DNA of 48,695 bases from an uncultured cyanobacterium (GTDB lineage: Bacteria > Cyanobacteriota > Cyanobacteriia > Cyanobacteriales > Geitlerinemataceae). Positions 34,467 through 42,962 of this stretch are shown here, in pieces. The notes below the pieces were generated by a model, which saw only the letters and a program-made list of their open reading frames with translations, ran no database searches and had not been told where the DNA came from. A program made the position numbers and the translations under genes. The stretch spans positions 1-48,695 of the forward strand of contig CALCCD010000065.1 in the NCBI GenBank assembly GCA_937899645.1, given 5' to 3'. The stretch's first letter is position 1, and every line of letters starts with the position of its first letter.

Positions 34467-34483
34467 GAGAAGTCGGACTTCTC
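34467..34483. terminator. Hairpin between hepT and ftsQ
   Basis: GAGAAGT (34467-34473) pairs with ACTTCTC (34477-34483) across a CGG loop. It lies 34 bp past the ftsQ stop on the minus strand and after the hepT terminator, so it may end ftsQ transcription. There is no clean T tract. Confidence 0.45.
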
Positions 34484-34516
34484 GCCGATCGCGATCGGGG
34501 CAACCTGCACCAAATC

Positions 34517-35395
34517 TTAGGACTGGCCTTCGGGGTCGGCGCTGGGAGCGGGCGGTGACTTCGGCACTTGGATATACGGCGCGCGCGGGTCGCTGAGGTC
34601 GATATAGAGAATGCGATCGGCTCCCACCTGTTGCGGCAGGTTTCGCAGGCGATCGAGCGCCACAATCTGCTCCGGGAGCCGCGCGCCGATCGCGCCGAGA
34701 TGAACCGTGCCGATCTCGGTGCTGAGAATCACATTGCGGGCGTCGCGCCAGTCAATTTGGGCGATCGCGACGCTGCTGCGCGATAGCTCGGCGTAGACCT
34801 CAGTCCAGCGGTGCTTGTAATCGTCGTAGTCGCCCAGGGTTGCGAGGGTCGGCAGGGGCGGCATCTGCGGGCGCTCGACGTAGTCTTTGTAGGTCATCCA
34901 CTGGCCGCTGGCGTCGATCAGGCCGAGGCGATCGTCGAAGCGGGTGCGGCTGGGCAGCGCCACGGAGCCGGAGACCACGGGCGTATTGGCGGGATAGGCG
35001 ATCGCTACGGGCTGGCGTTCCTGTACCCAGACGCTCAGGCCGGGGGGCAGCAGCTCGCGAGCGATGCGGGCGTCGGAAATAGTCTCGGAGGTGCTGAGGC
35101 GCTGGGCGAGGGCGTTGGGATCGAGGTGCAATAACGACTGGGGATAGTCCAAGTCGAGCAGGGCGCGGACGGTGTCGTCCGGAAGCCAGCGGTTGCCAGA
35201 GACATCGATCGCGCTGCTATCGCGTAGCGTCCAGCCCGGCTGACGGATTAGGGCGATCGCCCCTGTCGTCAGGGCCGCGATCGCCAGCAGTCGCGCGACG
35301 CCCTTGAGGCGGTGAAAGCCGCGCTGACGCCTGAGCTGGCGGCGGCGATCGTCGAGTTCGTCGGGCGAGACAACGCTGAAGGGTTCGACACGCAT
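34517..35395 (-). CDS. ftsQ: FtsQ-type POTRA cell division protein
   Basis: FtsQ is a bitopic divisome protein linking early and late division proteins in the periplasm. The 292-residue protein has a basic cytoplasmic N-terminus, a span at about 33-50 (GVARLLAIAALTTGAIALI), a POTRA domain at 60-135 beginning SAIDVSGNRWLPDDTVRALLDLD and ending VWVQERQPVAIAY, then the FtsQ domain with DWRDARNVILSTEIGTVHLG and LPEQIVALDRLRNLPQQV. The start is ATG 35395. In many cyanobacteria ftsQ lies next to ftsZ; here neither ftsZ nor mur genes are adjacent. A Pro-rich C-terminal tail ends the protein. Confidence 0.92.
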   Translation of the reverse strand: MRVEPFSVVSPDELDDRRRQLRRQRGFHRLKGVARLLAIAALTTGAIALIRQPGWTLRDSSAIDVSGNRWLPDDTVRALLDLDYPQSLLHLDPNALAQRLSTSETISDARIARELLPPGLSVWVQERQPVAIAYPANTPVVSGSVALPSRTRFDDRLGLIDASGQWMTYKDYVERPQMPPLPTLATLGDYDDYKHRWTEVYAELSRSSVAIAQIDWRDARNVILSTEIGTVHLGAIGARLPEQIVALDRLRNLPQQVGADRILYIDLSDPRAPYIQVPKSPPAPSADPEGQS

Positions 35396-35754
35396 GGCGC
35401 GAAAGAATTGGGAAACGACTTGAAAAATAGCCGGAAAACGGCTGGAAAAACAAGAGAGTGGCGCGGGCTTTGACGTACCGTTCGTCGCGCCTGCCGCACA
35501 AGCCGGACGACCCGAGCGACTTATCGAACAACTCGCATGATAGTCGCCTGGGTTGCGACATGACAGGGCGATCGACAGATCGAAGCGAATCAGCGAATCT
35601 CGGGGCGAGCGAATCTTTCGGGCTCCTCGATGGTGTTACTCCTGTCGTCCCCGAAGTGCAGGGCGTACGATGGTCTCATGCAAAAGCGGCGCGCAGGAGG
35701 CCGCTCAAACCGATCGCCTGCGGTCGCTGCTCTCCTCGCTATCGAACGGGCTCT
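35396..35754. other. Divergent ftsQ/kinase region
   Basis: The 359-bp gap between divergent ftsQ and the hybrid kinase must hold both promoters. The kinase frame stays open back to 35458, but that part has no domain character. I see no RNA structure or small gene. Confidence 0.4.
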
Positions 35755-38418
35755 ATGTTTGCTGATTCCATTTCGCTGTCTCAAACTGACGTGCGGACGG
35801 CGATCGTGCGCGATCCGCTGACGCTCGGCGGCGATACGCGCATTGTCGATGCGCTCTCGCAGATGAGCAGCCTTCGGGGGGCGTGCCCGTCGATCTACGC
35901 GTTCTCCGGCGGGGAGGACGAGCTGTTCGTTAACGCGCGATCGAGCTGTATTTTCGTTACCAACGACTGTGGTAAGCCCGTCGGCATTTTGACCGATCGT
36001 GATATCGTCCGGCTCAGCACCGAGGTCGAGGATTTCCACCAGCGCCCGATTGGCGAGGTGATGAGCGTGCCGCTGATTTCGCTGAAGGAGTCGCAGCTTA
36101 CCGACCTGTTCGCGGCGGTGTCGCTGCTGCAAACTCGCGAGATCCGCCACCTGCCGCTCCTCGACGAGTCGGGCTTTTTAACAGGGGTGGTAACGCACGA
36201 GACACTGCGGCAGATGGCGCGCTCGCTCGACCTGCTTCGCCTGCGCTGCGTTGAAGAAATAATGACCCCGCAAGTGGTGACGGCCAAGCCGACGGATTCG
36301 ATCGCGACCGCCGCGCGATTAATGAACCAGCATCGAGTGAGCTGCATCGTGCTGGTGGAGGCGGTCGCTGATGTCAAAAGCGATGCTGGAGCCAGTGCTG
36401 GAGCCAGTGCTGGAGCCGAGCTGGAGGGCTCTGTGGAGGCCGAGATGGAGATCTCGGTGGAGGCCGATACGCCGCTGATGACACCGGTAGGGCTGCTGAC
36501 CGAGCGGGATTTGGTGCAATTTCATGCGCTGGGGCTCGACCTGGAGTCGCACACCGCCGGGTCGCTGATGAACCGGGAATGCCAGCCGATTTCGCCGCAG
36601 GATACGCTGCTGGACGTGCGCGAAGTGATGGAGTGCCACCGGCTGTATTACCTGGCGGTGACGGACGATCGCGGTGAGCTGGTGGGCATCGTGACCCAGA
36701 GCGATGTGCTCTCGCTGCTCAGCCCAATGGAGCTGTACCGCACAAACGAAGTGCTAGGGCAGCGCGCTAAGCAGCTCGAGGCGGAGAAGACGACGCTGCT
36801 GGCGATGCGAACCCAGGAGGTAGAGGAGAAGGTGCAGGAGCGATCGACGGCGCTATCGACGGCGCTGTGGGTTCGGGCCGAGCGCGAGACGCTGCTCGTC
36901 GAGCTGAGCAAGCAGATCCACGCGTCGTTTAACGTGCGCGACATTCTCGCGACAGCAGTGCAGGAGGTGCGGGCGCTGCTGGCGTGCGATCGCGTCACGA
37001 TTTGCCGTTTGGTGGACGATCGTCGCGTGCTGGCGCTGGTGGCGGAGTCGGGCGACCCGAACGGCACGCACGTCCCCGCCGATATCCCCACGGAACTAAC
37101 GACGCTCGATGACGAGTGGTTCGAGCGCTACGCGTCGGGCGAGCGCTGCGTGGCGTCGGATACGCGCGCCGAGAAGCGCGACGGCTGCCCGCCGAGATTG
37201 ACCCGCGACGGTAGACAAATTGGCGAGGATATTAGCGCCAAGGTGGTGGTGCCGATTTTTGTCGGGGTAGACCTTTGGGGGCTACTGATCGCCAGCGAAC
37301 GATCGCAGCCGCGCGATTGGGAGGCTAGCGAGCTGAAGTTCCTCGATCGATTGGTCGTGCAGATCGCGATCGCCGTCCGGCAGGCGACGGCTTACGAGCA
37401 GCTCGAACAGGAACTCCGCGAACGCAAGCAGGCAGAGCTGTTGCTCCAGTCGCTCAACCAATCGCTAGAGGTGCGCGTCGCCGAACGCACCCGGGAACTG
37501 GTCAACCTTTCGACGCTGCAAAACGCCATCCTCAACGGTGCGAACTATTCGATCGTCGCCACCAACCCTCAGGGCGTCATTTTGCAGATGAATGCTTCCG
37601 CCGAGGAGGTTCTGGGCTGCAAGTCCAGCGAAGTGGTGGGCCAGCGCTCGATCGAAAGCTTCCACCGAACCGACGAGATCGCCAACACCGCCGTGACGCT
37701 CTCCCTGGAGCTGGGCACGAAGATCGAGCCCGGGTTTGCGACGCTGGTGGCCAAGGCGCGGCGGGGGCTGGCCAGCGATCGCGAGTGGACGTACGTGGCT
37801 GAGGACGGCAGCCAAACCCCGATGGCGGTGTCGGTGACCGCGCTGCGCGATCGCGAGCTGACGCTGCTGGGCTTTGTGGCGATCGGGCGCAACCTCAGCG
37901 AGCGACGGCGATCGAAGGTGCGGCTGCGGCAACTGTCCGAGCGGCTGACGCTGGCGGTGATGGCGGCGCAAATCGGCATCTGGGACTGGGATATCACTCG
38001 CGATCGGCTGACCTGGGACGATCGCATGTACGAGCTGTACGGTGTCACCCGCAGCAGCGCGGACGTGACCTTCAACACCTGGGCGGACACGGTACATCCG
38101 GACGACCTGGAGCGCTGCAAAACGGCGATCGCCGCGACGCTGGCAGGCGGCAGCGAATTCGAGACGGACTTCCGCATCGTCCACCCCAACGGCACGGTTC
38201 GCCATATCCAGGCGTACTCTCAAACCACCTTCGACGCGACGGGCAGGGCGGTGCGGCTGATCGGCATGAACTTCGATATTACCGATCGCGTCCGTATCGA
38301 GCAGCAGTCGCGGGCACAGGCGCGGCGCGAAAAGCTGCTGCGGCAGATCGGCGAGCGTATCCGCCAAACCCTCGATTTACACAACGTTTTCGAGGTGGCG
38401 ACGCGGGAAATCCGCTAG
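35755..38418 (+). CDS. Hybrid sensor kinase, N-terminal part (CBS-GAF-PAS), ends at in-frame TAG
   Basis: The first 887 residues of a very large sensor. ATG 35755 (MFADSISLSQ) is chosen because CBS domains follow at once; the frame is open further upstream. Order: about four CBS motifs (for example CIFVTNDCGKPVGILTDRD, VVTHETLRQMARSL and VGLLTERDLVQF) at 30-330, a coil, a GAF domain at 390-560 (HASFNVRDILATAVQEV, CDRVTICRLVDD), a PAS domain near 600-710 and a second PAS at about 740-850. It stops in the first helix of a second GAF at REIR-TAG. The same frame continues without another stop for 2046 nt through the kinase core. Only this TAG separates the two parts. Confidence 0.85.
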   Translation: MFADSISLSQTDVRTAIVRDPLTLGGDTRIVDALSQMSSLRGACPSIYAFSGGEDELFVNARSSCIFVTNDCGKPVGILTDRDIVRLSTEVEDFHQRPIGEVMSVPLISLKESQLTDLFAAVSLLQTREIRHLPLLDESGFLTGVVTHETLRQMARSLDLLRLRCVEEIMTPQVVTAKPTDSIATAARLMNQHRVSCIVLVEAVADVKSDAGASAGASAGAELEGSVEAEMEISVEADTPLMTPVGLLTERDLVQFHALGLDLESHTAGSLMNRECQPISPQDTLLDVREVMECHRLYYLAVTDDRGELVGIVTQSDVLSLLSPMELYRTNEVLGQRAKQLEAEKTTLLAMRTQEVEEKVQERSTALSTALWVRAERETLLVELSKQIHASFNVRDILATAVQEVRALLACDRVTICRLVDDRRVLALVAESGDPNGTHVPADIPTELTTLDDEWFERYASGERCVASDTRAEKRDGCPPRLTRDGRQIGEDISAKVVVPIFVGVDLWGLLIASERSQPRDWEASELKFLDRLVVQIAIAVRQATAYEQLEQELRERKQAELLLQSLNQSLEVRVAERTRELVNLSTLQNAILNGANYSIVATNPQGVILQMNASAEEVLGCKSSEVVGQRSIESFHRTDEIANTAVTLSLELGTKIEPGFATLVAKARRGLASDREWTYVAEDGSQTPMAVSVTALRDRELTLLGFVAIGRNLSERRRSKVRLRQLSERLTLAVMAAQIGIWDWDITRDRLTWDDRMYELYGVTRSSADVTFNTWADTVHPDDLERCKTAIAATLAGGSEFETDFRIVHPNGTVRHIQAYSQTTFDATGRAVRLIGMNFDITDRVRIEQQSRAQARREKLLRQIGERIRQTLDLHNVFEVATREIR
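36385..36417 (+). repeat. 12-bp in-frame tandem repeat in CBS linker
   Basis: GCTGGAGCCAGT occurs at 36385-36396 and 36397-36408, then GCTGGAGCC at 36409-36417. It encodes a Gly-Ala-Ser-Ala-rich loop in the middle of a CBS motif, followed by an acidic stretch with a repeated SVEA. Copy number could vary without breaking the frame. Confidence 0.8.
38416..38418 (+). other. In-frame amber codon interrupting the hybrid kinase
   Basis: TAG follows REIR and precedes YLGVDRVGIFQF, which continues the GAF domain in the same frame. GAF domains of this kind usually read EIRQ before such a sequence, so CAG changed to TAG explains the stop. Sequencing error, strain-specific nonsense mutation or amber readthrough are all possible. 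Confidence 0.85.
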
Positions 38419-38499
38419 TATCTCGGTGTCGATCGCGTCGGGATTTTTCAATTCACAGGCGATCGCGCCGACTGCAAAGGAGAATTTATCGCTGAGTCC

Positions 38500-40464
38500 G
38501 TGCGCGAGGGCGTTCTCTCGGCGGCGCACGTGACACTCCACGATCCCTGCTTTGAAACCCAGAATCGCTCGGTATACGAAGGCGGAACGCTACAGGCGAT
38601 CGACGACATCGATACGGCTTCGCTCAGTGACTGCTACCGCCAGATGCTCCGGCAGCTCGAAATTCAGGCCAACTTGGTCGTGCCGCTGCGCCTCCACGAC
38701 AGCCAAGTCTGGGGGCTGCTGTGCATCCACCAGTGCGACACGCCGCGTCGGTGGTCGGCGGCAGATATCGACTTTGCCGAACAGCTTGCCGGTCAACTGT
38801 CGATCGCGGTGCAGCAGGCCAACCTGTTCGCCCAGGTGCAGCAAAAGCTCGCCGACCAGAAGCTCAAGCAAGCCGCGATCGAGCAGCAGCTTGCGGCGAT
38901 CGAGGCATCGATGGACGGCATCGCTATCCTCGACGACGGCAGCTTTCATTACGTCAACCCCGCCTGCGTCGAGCTGTTCGGCTACCCCAGCGCCGAGGCG
39001 ATGCTCGGGCAGCCGCTCGCGAGTCTCTACTCGCCCGAGGAGGCCGCGCGCTTCGATCGCGAGATCTTCCCGGCTCTCGCCGCCGACGGCCAGTGGCAGG
39101 GCGAGGCGATCGCCCGGCGTATCGACGGCCACCACTTTTACGAAGAGCTGTCGCTGACCCGTACTGACGGCGATCGCTCGATCTGCGTCTGCGTTTGTCG
39201 CGACATCAGCGATCGCAAGCGCAACGAGCAGGAACTCCAGCGCGCCAACCTCGAACTCGCCCGCGCTACCCGCCTCAAAGACGAATTTCTCGCCAATATG
39301 AGCCACGAGCTACGCACCCCGCTCAATGCCATTCTCGGCATGGCCGAAGGACTCCAAGACGGCATCCTCGGCGCGATTACCGACGAACAGCTTAAGGCGC
39401 TGCAAGTTATCGAGCGCGGCGGCACGCACCTGTTGGAGCTGATTAACGACATCCTCGATCTGGCAAAAATCGAGTCCGGGCGCGTCGAGCTGCATATCGA
39501 GTCCGCGCAGCTCGGGTCGCTGTGCAAATCCAGCCTGAGCTTCGTCAAGCAACAGGCTCAGAAAAAATCGATCGCGCTGCACGTCCGCACGCCCGATCGC
39601 GACCCGACCGTCCGCCTCGACAAGCGCCGTATCCGCCAGGTGCTGATCAACCTACTTAACAACGCTGTTAAGTTCACGCCCGATGGCGGCCAAATCGAAC
39701 TCCACGTGGCGATCGTCTCCGGCTCCGAAGCTGAATTTGCCGCCTCGGACTGTGCGTCGGGCGAAGTGTCCCAGTGGCTGCGCTTGAGCGTCACCGACAC
39801 CGGCATCGGCATCGCGTCGGAAGACCTCGATCGCCTGTTCCAGCCCTTCAGCCAGGTCGATAGCGCCCTCAACCGCCAGTACAACGGCACGGGTCTGGGG
39901 CTGGCGCTGGTCAAACATATCGCCCAGCTCCACGGTGGCACGGTCGGCGTTCGCAGCGAAGTAGAGGTCGGCAGCGAATTTTGGGCGGTGGTTCCGTTCT
40001 TGCCGGTCGAGCACGAGCCCGGACTGTCCGCCGTCGCATCCGCCGCGCCAGCCGACGGATCTAGCACTTCCAACGGCGGCAGTGCGCCGCTGGTCCTTCT
40101 GGCCGAGGACAACGAGGCGAATACCCTGACGATGTCAAACTATTTGCAAGCTAAGGGCTATCGTGTGGCAATCGCCAAGAACGGCCTCGAAGCGATCGCC
40201 ACGACCCAGTCGCAGCTCGTCGATTTAATTCTGATGGACGTACAGATGCCGACCATGAATGGCTTGGAGGCGATCGGACAAATTCGCCAGGATCCCATTT
40301 ACGCCGAAACGCCGATCGTCGCCGTCACGGCCCTAACGATGGGCGGCGATCGCGAGCGATGTTTGGCAGCGGGGGCGGATGAATACCTCTCTAAACCCGT
40401 CGCGCTCGAGCAGCTCGTCCGCACGATCCGTGCTCTTCTAGACGGCACGGAGGAGAAGCCTTAA
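38500..40464 (+). CDS. Hybrid sensor kinase, C-terminal part (GAF-PAS-HisKA-HATPase-REC)
   Basis: The kinase core of the interrupted sensor, in the same frame as the part before the TAG. GTG 38500 is the first usable start shown here, but it lies inside the GAF domain and its only AAGGAG is about 16 nt upstream, so independent translation is weak. Order (numbered from the GTG): rest of GAF to about 110, PAS 130-245, HisKA with His269 in MSHELRTPLNAIL, HATPase at 370-500 (NLLNNAVKFTPDGG, VTDTGIGI, GTGLGLALVKHI) and a receiver with Asp580 in LILMDVQMP and Lys in YLSKPVAL. All catalytic motifs are intact, so the stop is recent or is read through. A receiver remnant follows. Confidence 0.88.
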   Translation: MREGVLSAAHVTLHDPCFETQNRSVYEGGTLQAIDDIDTASLSDCYRQMLRQLEIQANLVVPLRLHDSQVWGLLCIHQCDTPRRWSAADIDFAEQLAGQLSIAVQQANLFAQVQQKLADQKLKQAAIEQQLAAIEASMDGIAILDDGSFHYVNPACVELFGYPSAEAMLGQPLASLYSPEEAARFDREIFPALAADGQWQGEAIARRIDGHHFYEELSLTRTDGDRSICVCVCRDISDRKRNEQELQRANLELARATRLKDEFLANMSHELRTPLNAILGMAEGLQDGILGAITDEQLKALQVIERGGTHLLELINDILDLAKIESGRVELHIESAQLGSLCKSSLSFVKQQAQKKSIALHVRTPDRDPTVRLDKRRIRQVLINLLNNAVKFTPDGGQIELHVAIVSGSEAEFAASDCASGEVSQWLRLSVTDTGIGIASEDLDRLFQPFSQVDSALNRQYNGTGLGLALVKHIAQLHGGTVGVRSEVEVGSEFWAVVPFLPVEHEPGLSAVASAAPADGSSTSNGGSAPLVLLAEDNEANTLTMSNYLQAKGYRVAIAKNGLEAIATTQSQLVDLILMDVQMPTMNGLEAIGQIRQDPIYAETPIVAVTALTMGGDRERCLAAGADEYLSKPVALEQLVRTIRALLDGTEEKP

Positions 40465-40466
40465 AC

Positions 40467-40613
40467 GCTTCCCAGATTCTCGTCGTCGATGACGAGTCGG
40501 ATAATTTCGATGTCAGCGAAACGCGATGTCGAACGCCGATTGGGGTGAGACGCGAGGGGCTGGAGACCGCGTTGTTCGCACGGCGAATAGGCCAGCAGCT
40601 CGACACTCGCTGA
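40467..40613 (+). pseudogene. Receiver-domain remnant after the hybrid kinase
   Basis: Read from 40467, the frame gives ASQILVVDDESDNFDV (to 40514), the exact form of a CheY-like receiver N-terminus with its acidic DD pair. After SE the similarity stops, and the frame ends at TGA 40611-40613. No ATG is present. It begins 3 bp after the kinase stop, in another frame. Kinases of this type are often followed by a response regulator, so this is likely a 5' stub of a deleted gene. Confidence 0.65.
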
Positions 40614-40741
40614 AGTTGCGAGCGGGCGATCGCCAGCCCTGCGCCGACCAAAACCGTCGTCTGCTGGCAACTACCGATCGCCGCTCTTCCCGTACCCGTA
40701 GACCGATCGCAAACCTCAGCTGTAAGCCCCAGTCGCCAGAT

Positions 40742-41350
40742 CTAGTCGTACATGCGAGCTTCAGGCGCGCTCGGGTTCTCTTCGCAATACATCTCGAAGG
40801 CTGTTTTGGTCAGCGGTGCGTCGGTTTGGTGCGCCGCCTCGGCTTGGAGTTCTTCGACGGTATCCCAGGCGATCGCGCTTTCCCGCGAGCTTGCGCCTTT
40901 CTCTTTCGTGATGCGACGCGCTTCGGCGGTTGCCGCAGCGATGCGCTCGCTCAGCTTCAGGCTGGCCGGAGCTTCGTCGAAGTCGCTCTGGGTGATGATA
41001 TCGGTGACGGAGAGAACACCACGCAGCTCGGTATCGACCACCGGCGCGCGACGGATGCGGGTGTTGGCGAACAGGCGCGCGACGTACTCCACGCCCAGGT
41101 TCGGCGGCACGGTGATGCAGGGCTTGGTCATAATCTCGAAGACGCGCATCGCTTTCGGGTCTTTGCCGTAGGCCACCACTTTGTAGGCGATATCGACCTC
41201 GGTGATGATGCCGTAGGTGTCGTCCTCGGTGCGACGATCGACGATCAGCGCTCGCAGCTTGCGATCGCGCATCAGCTTGACCGCTTCGGACACGCGCGCC
41301 GACCCTTTAATCGTGACGACACCGGTGGTCATGATATCGCTCGCTTTCAT
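40742..41350 (-). CDS. CBS-CP12 fusion protein with one remaining Cys
   Basis: CBS-CP12 proteins join an adenylate-binding CBS pair to a CP12 tail and are found in cyanobacteria; they are thought to tie energy state to carbon fixation enzymes. CBS 1 spans about 1-60 (MKASDIMTTGVVTIKG, ALIVDRRTEDDTYGIITEVD) and CBS 2 about 72-130 (TKPCITVPPNLGVEYVA, APVVDTELRGVLSVTDI). The CP12 part has AIAWDTVEELQAEAAHQ and ends MYCEENPSAPEARMYD. The usual C-terminal pair is C-x8-C; here Cys189 is kept, but the second position is Ala198, so a disulfide cannot form. A good ribosome-binding site (AAAGGA) lies 8 nt upstream of ATG 41350. Confidence 0.9.
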   Translation of the reverse strand: MKASDIMTTGVVTIKGSARVSEAVKLMRDRKLRALIVDRRTEDDTYGIITEVDIAYKVVAYGKDPKAMRVFEIMTKPCITVPPNLGVEYVARLFANTRIRRAPVVDTELRGVLSVTDIITQSDFDEAPASLKLSERIAAATAEARRITKEKGASSRESAIAWDTVEELQAEAAHQTDAPLTKTAFEMYCEENPSAPEARMYD

Positions 41351-41458
41351 GGTGTTATTCCTTTCGAGAAATGAACTGCGGCCAGTATAGGGCTGTAACC
41401 CGCCCTAGGAATGCGAACGATGAGTTTTTTGCATAGTTTATATTTATGAAACGAATTA

Positions 41459-42766
41459 TTATTTGACTCGATCGCGCTGGGGAACCACATCGGGCGAGAC
41501 GCCGTACCGGGCGGCGGCGTGGGTCATCGTTAGCGTCAGCAGCGCTTTGTCACCGGGGACGATCGCCCGCGTGGGTCGGCTGGGGGTAACGCCCAGCGCC
41601 TCGACGATCGCGCCGCCCACCGCCCGACCGAGACGCGGCGGCACGGAATTCCCGATCTGGCGTCCGCCGTGCCATTTGGTGGCGTGGAAGCGGAACCAGT
41701 CCGGATAGGAGTGCAGCCGGGCAGCTTCGCGGATCGTGATGCAGCGCGGGGGGCCGTAGTGAATCGGGCGCGGCGAGGTGAATGCACCGCGCGTGCTCGG
41801 CGTCCCGGCGCGCAGCGTATTGGAAACACCGTCGGGATCGAGCTTGTGGAAGCGGCTGACTGGCTCTTTGTGGCCCGGTTCGGTTTTTTTGAAGCGCGCG
41901 ATCGACTTGGCGCTGTGGTTCGTCCGCAGGCTGTCGGTCAGCAGGCCGGGGTCGAAGTGGCGCATGTAGGCAAAGTTTCCGGGCTCGCCGCTCGGGTCGC
42001 GCAGGGTGCGGGCGTAGTCGCTCGGTGCGCCGAGCTCGGCGGCGATCGCGTCGCGATCGAGCAGGCCGCGAAACTTGTCGGCGTCGGGAATATCGCCGAT
42101 CGCGTCGCGTACCGTCGGGCTGTTCGGCGTTTTGGCCGCCGATTTTTTCGACTTCGCGGCAGATTTTTTCGGCTTGCGACCGGCGGGCTGAGAAATCGGC
42201 TCGGGATAGTTCGGTAGCGGCAGCCCCTCGCGCGCGCCGAGTAAAAACAGCCGCTCGCGGTGTTGCGGCACGCCGTAGCAGGCGGCATTGAGCACTTGGT
42301 AAGGCTCGACGACGCGATAGCCCATCGCCGCGCAGGCTTCGATCGCCTCGCGCAAAAACTGCCGGTGCTTGCCGATCGCCATTCCCTTGACGTTCTCCAT
42401 CACGAAATATTTCGGCTGGAGTTCGCGTACCAGACGCAAAAAGTGCGACGCCAAGGCGTTACGCGGATCGTCGAGCACCCGCTTGCCCATCAGCGAGAAT
42501 CCCTGACAGGGCGGCCCGCCGCACACCAGGTCGATTTCGGCGTCGCGATCGTTGCCCTGTTCGGCCAGCGCCGCGCGGATCTCGGCTCCGGTGACATCGG
42601 CGGCGCTGCGGCAAATGACGGCGCAGTCGGGGAAGTTAAACTCGTGGACGGCGCAGTGGACGGGATCGACTTCGATCGCCGCGACCACATCGAATCCGGC
42701 CTGCTCGAGCCCGAGGCTGAGGCCACCCGCCCCTGCAAAAATATCCACCGCGATCGGTCTGGTCAC
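41459..42766 (-). CDS. DNA (cytosine-5-)-methyltransferase, orphan
   Basis: A C5-cytosine DNA methyltransferase of 435 residues. Motif I (VDIFAGAGGLSLGLEQAG), motif IV with catalytic Cys87 (GGPPCQGFS), motif VI with Glu-Asn-Val at 124-126 (MENVKG), motif VIII (PQHRERLFLLGAR) and motif X (GNSVPPRLG) are all visible. A Lys-rich insert with two KKSAAK copies lies at about 196-215, before the target recognition region. No restriction enzyme is adjacent. Cyanobacteria with many HIP1 sites often carry an orphan C5 enzyme of this kind acting on CGATCG, the HIP1 core; assigning that specificity here is inference. It is divergent from the STAND ATPase gene. Confidence 0.92.
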   Translation of the reverse strand: MTRPIAVDIFAGAGGLSLGLEQAGFDVVAAIEVDPVHCAVHEFNFPDCAVICRSAADVTGAEIRAALAEQGNDRDAEIDLVCGGPPCQGFSLMGKRVLDDPRNALASHFLRLVRELQPKYFVMENVKGMAIGKHRQFLREAIEACAAMGYRVVEPYQVLNAACYGVPQHRERLFLLGAREGLPLPNYPEPISQPAGRKPKKSAAKSKKSAAKTPNSPTVRDAIGDIPDADKFRGLLDRDAIAAELGAPSDYARTLRDPSGEPGNFAYMRHFDPGLLTDSLRTNHSAKSIARFKKTEPGHKEPVSRFHKLDPDGVSNTLRAGTPSTRGAFTSPRPIHYGPPRCITIREAARLHSYPDWFRFHATKWHGGRQIGNSVPPRLGRAVGGAIVEALGVTPSRPTRAIVPGDKALLTLTMTHAAARYGVSPDVVPQRDRVK

Positions 42767-42962
42767 GCTGTCGCCTCCCTGGTGCGGCCTGAGTGTTCCC
42801 TAGGACATTTTAATGTACCGAAATCTTTGCCGTAAAACCCATCAGTTCGATCGTCGGGAGCAGATGTCTTCGATCTTGGCACGAGAAAAGCGGCGATCGC
42901 GGCGAGGTCGTCGGCGCGTCGGGTGAGTTACGGTTGAGGTGCAACATTTGTCGCTCGCGCCG

